From assembly GCA_023144005.1 (NCBI GenBank), contig JAGLGN010000032.1, positions 1 through 64,000 of the forward strand: DNA of 64,000 bases, written 5' to 3'. Within the stretch, counting starts at the first letter, position 1. Each line of letters opens with the position of its first letter. This document shows positions 61,227 through 64,000 of this stretch, in pieces. The notes under the pieces were generated by a model. The model was given only the letters and a program-made list of their open reading frames with translations. It ran no database searches and had not been told where the DNA came from. The translations under genes and the position numbers were made by a program. Source of the stretch: a bacterium (GTDB taxonomy: Bacteria; AUK180).

Positions 61227-62550
61227 AATGGGTGTTATAATTACCCTGCAAAAAGGCGGGAGTGTTGACCAATTCCTTCAAAAAGGAAATATTCGTATTT
61301 ATCCCGTCAATATAAAATTCATCCAGAGCGCGGTTTAATCTGTTGATGGCTAAATATCTGGTCTCTCCGTATACGATCAATTTGGCTATCATTGAATCAT
61401 AATGCGGCGGTATCTCATATCCAGCATGCACAAATGTATCGATTCTTATTCCAAATCCTCCAGGGAGATTGAGCTTTTTGATCTTTCCTGGACTAGGCAT
61501 AAAGCCCTGGGAAGGATTCTCGGCATTGATCCTCACTTCGATCGCGTGGCCGCGGAGATTGATATCCTTCTGCTTAATTTTCAGTTTTTCTCCGTCAGCG
61601 ATACGGATCTGCTTAGCGATCAGGTCCATCTCGCTCCTCATTTCTGAAACAGTATGTTCAACCTGAATGCGTGTATTCATCTCCATAAAATAGAAATTCA
61701 AGTCCTTGTCAACGATAAACTCCATGGTACCGGCACTGTTGTATTTCACTTCTCTGGCACCCTTGATGGCCATCTCCAGAATCGCTTTTCTCTTCTCGTC
61801 ATCAAGGATAGGAGAAGGAGATTCTTCCACGATCTTCTGGTGGCGGCGCTGCATAGAACAGTCCCTTTCGCCAATATGAACGATATTACCGTAATTATCT
61901 CCAAGAAGCTGGACCTCAATATGATGAGGGTTCTCTATATATTTCTCAACATATACGGATGCGTCATTAAAGGCATTTTGCGATTCACTCTTTGCCATCT
62001 CGAAATTGTTTTTCAGTTCCCCGTCATTGCGCACAATGCGCATGCCTTTCCCGCCGCCGCCTGAAGAGGCCTTTATTATTATGGGATATCTTATCTTCTT
62101 AACGATCTTCTTCAAGTCCTCAAAAGAGTCAATATTTCCCTTAGAGCCGGGGACCACAGGGACACCGGCACTGGTCATTGTCTTTCTTGCTTCCGACTTA
62201 TTTCCCATCAAACCGATTATGGAAGAGGAGGGGCCGATAAAGATGATATTACTCTCTTCACAGATCTTGGCAAATTCCGCATTTTCGGCAAGAAATCCAT
62301 AGCCCGGATGGATCGCATTGGCACCGCTTATCTCCGCGGCGGTAATAATGGAAGGGATCTTCAAGTAACTGCTCTTTGAAGCAGGAGGGCCTATGCATAT
62401 CGCTTCATTGGAAAATGCGACATGCGGAGAATTCTTATCTGCCGTAGAGAATACGGCAACTGTCGGGATCTTAAGGTCTTTACAGCTCCTTATCACCCTT
62501 AAAGCGATCTCGCCTCTATTGGCTATCAGAACCTTTTTGATCTTTGCCAT
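61195..62550 (-). CDS. accC: Biotin carboxylase subunit of acetyl-CoA carboxylase
   Basis: ATP-grasp enzyme (451 aa) that carboxylates biotin on the carrier protein. N-terminal KVLIANRGEIALRVIRSCKDL, HPGYGFLAENAEFA, ATP loop KASSGGGGKGMRI, EKYIENPHHIEVQLLGD, GERDCSMQRRHQKI and FMEMNTRIQVEHTVSE with the catalytic residues. The biotin carrier (AccB) is not beside it. ATG at 62550 lies one base after the stop of the helicase gene. Confidence 0.96.
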   Translation of the reverse strand: MAKIKKVLIANRGEIALRVIRSCKDLKIPTVAVFSTADKNSPHVAFSNEAICIGPPASKSSYLKIPSIITAAEISGANAIHPGYGFLAENAEFAKICEESNIIFIGPSSSIIGLMGNKSEARKTMTSAGVPVVPGSKGNIDSFEDLKKIVKKIRYPIIIKASSGGGGKGMRIVRNDGELKNNFEMAKSESQNAFNDASVYVEKYIENPHHIEVQLLGDNYGNIVHIGERDCSMQRRHQKIVEESPSPILDDEKRKAILEMAIKGAREVKYNSAGTMEFIVDKDLNFYFMEMNTRIQVEHTVSEMRSEMDLIAKQIRIADGEKLKIKQKDINLRGHAIEVRINAENPSQGFMPSPGKIKKLNLPGGFGIRIDTFVHAGYEIPPHYDSMIAKLIVYGETRYLAINRLNRALDEFYIDGINTNISFLKELVNTPAFLQGNYNTHFVEEFLSGKN

Positions 62551-62551
62551 T

Positions 62552-64000
62552 CTACTCAAAACCCTCGATCTTCATCATATTGTATTCCTGAAGCAGATGC
62601 GCGAATTCACCCCAAAGTATTCTACTTTTAATAAGCTTCTTAATAATATTCTGAAGCTTGGCGTATGTGTGTGTCTCTTCAAGGTTCTTGAAACCGACTT
62701 CAATAAGTTTGTTGATCTCAACAAAGAAAAGGTATTGGATCACATTGGACATTCCCGGAGGCGAATCCCTGTTCTTGTCAATATGAAGATTGATCACATC
62801 GATCTTGGGTATTTTCTCACTCGGGATGCTCTTTGCCTTAGCGATCTCCCTCAACTGCTGCATCATTTCCTGTGTATCTCCCCAATCCTTGGTGAGTATC
62901 ATACCAACATCAAGATCATATTCAATATCTCCGGAACCGGTGGTATTATGCATTGTAGGGCGCTCATAACTTTCTTTTTCATCAAGCTTACACCCTTCCC
63001 TGTCCAAGGAAGAGATCGCCCAGATCGGACAGTTCAAGGAAAGTGAGAGTTCAGAAAGGCCCGAAGATATCCTATTGATCCTGGTCTGAGGATCGGTGAT
63101 ATGAGATTCCAGAGGCATCTTCTGAAGATAATCTATGAAGATCGCTATCTCATCTGTCTCAAATTCATGGAGGACATTGTAGGCATGAGATTCTATCCTT
63201 TCAAAATTCTCTCTCTGACCGCCTTCGATCAGGAAAATATAGTTCATGAAAGCTTCTGTTGAATGCCATCCCTTTATGAATTTATTCTTGATAAGTTTAT
63301 CTTCCATGATATTCTTGGTCTGGAGCACGGTGGGATTCACCAAACTCTCTTTGGATAGAATTCTCAAAGTAAGAACGCGCTGCGTCTGTTCCCAGGAATA
63401 GTAAAGAACGGGGATCTTGTTTTGTGCAGCGACATGAGAGGCTATGGCAAGAGAGAAATTGGTCTTGCCCCTTCTGGGCGCGCCCAATAAACCGTAATAG
63501 AATCCCTTTCTCAAGCCGGAAAGTACCTTATTGAGTGTATTGAAGGGTTTTATGGAGTAACCCATCACTCCGTCCAGCAATTCTTCTTTTCTCGTTCTGA
63601 TCTCACTCTCCAATTCGTACAGATTGTATTTCATGGGCATGATAACTTCATGGAATTGCATCTTCTGCAGAGAGATCAGCTGATGCCCCAGTTTACCGGC
63701 AAAATCAGCGACATCGATCTTATTTGATGATGTGGAGAGAAGATATTCCTCTATTTTTTCGCGAACTTCTTTCAGCTTATCCTTACCAGCCCTCATCTTC
63801 ATGATCTCAATATAAGTCATTACCTGCGAAAGCTGCGGTGGATCCACATTCCTTAATTTGGTGTAGAATTTCTGCATCTCAATGGTATAATAGTTACGAG
63901 GGATCAGTTCGTTCTTTATGGATTCATAATCAATGACCGAATCCTCTCTTTTACTGTCAAAGAACTCAAAGATGACATTACAGACTATTCTCGACAGTTT
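62552..64000 (-). CDS. dnaB: DnaB-like replicative helicase, 5' end outside the window
   Basis: The frame stays open to position 64000, so the start lies beyond the window; at least 482 aa. The upstream 41 codons (for example VCNVIFEFFDSKREDSVIDY) and the following helical region look like the DnaB N-terminal domain. The motor domain has Walker A GLLGAPRRGKTNFSLAIA, YYSWEQTQRVLTLRIL, IAIFIDYLQKMPLESH (Walker B with DYLQ) and a C-terminal KNRDSPPGMSNV. Walker A differs from the usual GRPSMGKT. Replicative DnaB or a DnaB-like paralogue. Confidence 0.88.
   Translation of the reverse strand, partial: KLSRIVCNVIFEFFDSKREDSVIDYESIKNELIPRNYYTIEMQKFYTKLRNVDPPQLSQVMTYIEIMKMRAGKDKLKEVREKIEEYLLSTSSNKIDVADFAGKLGHQLISLQKMQFHEVIMPMKYNLYELESEIRTRKEELLDGVMGYSIKPFNTLNKVLSGLRKGFYYGLLGAPRRGKTNFSLAIASHVAAQNKIPVLYYSWEQTQRVLTLRILSKESLVNPTVLQTKNIMEDKLIKNKFIKGWHSTEAFMNYIFLIEGGQRENFERIESHAYNVLHEFETDEIAIFIDYLQKMPLESHITDPQTRINRISSGLSELSLSLNCPIWAISSLDREGCKLDEKESYERPTMHNTTGSGDIEYDLDVGMILTKDWGDTQEMMQQLREIAKAKSIPSEKIPKIDVINLHIDKNRDSPPGMSNVIQYLFFVEINKLIEVGFKNLEETHTYAKLQNIIKKLIKSRILWGEFAHLLQEYNMMKIEGFE

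Overview
The window is a gene-dense bacterial chromosome segment: about 65 protein genes, two tRNAs and no prophage, IS or CRISPR. It suggests an anaerobic, fermentative, hydrogen-metabolising Gram-negative bacterium. The reasons are two [NiFe] hydrogenases, Etf/acyl-CoA dehydrogenase and a phosphotransacylase, together with outer-envelope genes (LolA-like, NlpD-like lipoprotein, beta-barrel candidate) and two secreted peptidases with C-terminal domains resembling type IX secretion signals. That mix fits an uncultured lineage of or near the FCB group. The phylum cannot be fixed from this sequence, and no rRNA is present.

Layout. 404-4823 (minus): a cytosolic group 3b-type hydrogenase, hydBGDA plus a maturation protease. 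5124-17148 (minus): one very long operon for a membrane-bound group 4 (Mbh-like) hydrogenase. It contains a HydB/HydG-like flavin/Fe-S pair, polyferredoxin, NuoH, NuoB and NuoC-D-like subunits, two proton-pump subunits, a full set of Mrp-type antiporter subunits, a ferredoxin and its own protease. 17454-25599 (minus): a protein disulfide oxidoreductase, acyl-CoA dehydrogenase, EtfBA, SMC and FtsY in one run. 25755-29931 (minus): ArsR regulator, small membrane protein, ArsC-type phosphatase, MtfA-like peptidase, EEP phosphatase and an outer-membrane candidate. 30041-33786 (plus): inositol monophosphatase, DUF47/Pit phosphate transport, FolE2 and a nucleotidase. 33750-42480 (minus): PgsA, RimO, LolA, FtsK, UppP, TPR protein, a 31-residue mS38/AURKAIP1-like protein and an M14 peptidase. 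42997-47837 (plus): a diguanylate cyclase, a hybrid histidine kinase and a membrane protein. 47974-64000 (minus): Lnt-like protein, SPFH protein, HD-GYP/TPR protein, tRNA-Arg, a sigma factor fused in frame to adenine phosphoribosyltransferase, an NlpD-like lipoprotein, LOG protein, tRNA-Pro, then export, Ptb/Pta, PanD, C11 peptidase, MshEN-SPOR protein, TPR protein, AccC and a DnaB-like helicase that runs off the right edge.

How it works together. Reduced ferredoxin and NAD(P)H from fermentation can be reoxidised by the two hydrogenases, and the Mrp-like arm of the membrane enzyme should turn this into an ion gradient. The Etf/acyl-CoA dehydrogenase pair and Ptb/Pta suggest acyl-CoA metabolism. 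A diguanylate cyclase, an HD-GYP protein and an MshEN-domain protein point to cyclic-di-GMP signalling.

Most noteworthy: the hybrid HydBG-Mbh-Mrp operon with a previously unannotated 38-codon first gene; the sigma-Apt fusion with an internal ribosome-binding site; several tiny genes; -10 boxes placed 5-6 nt before start codons, suggesting leaderless mRNAs; and small inverted-repeat elements, one present in two copies in this window.
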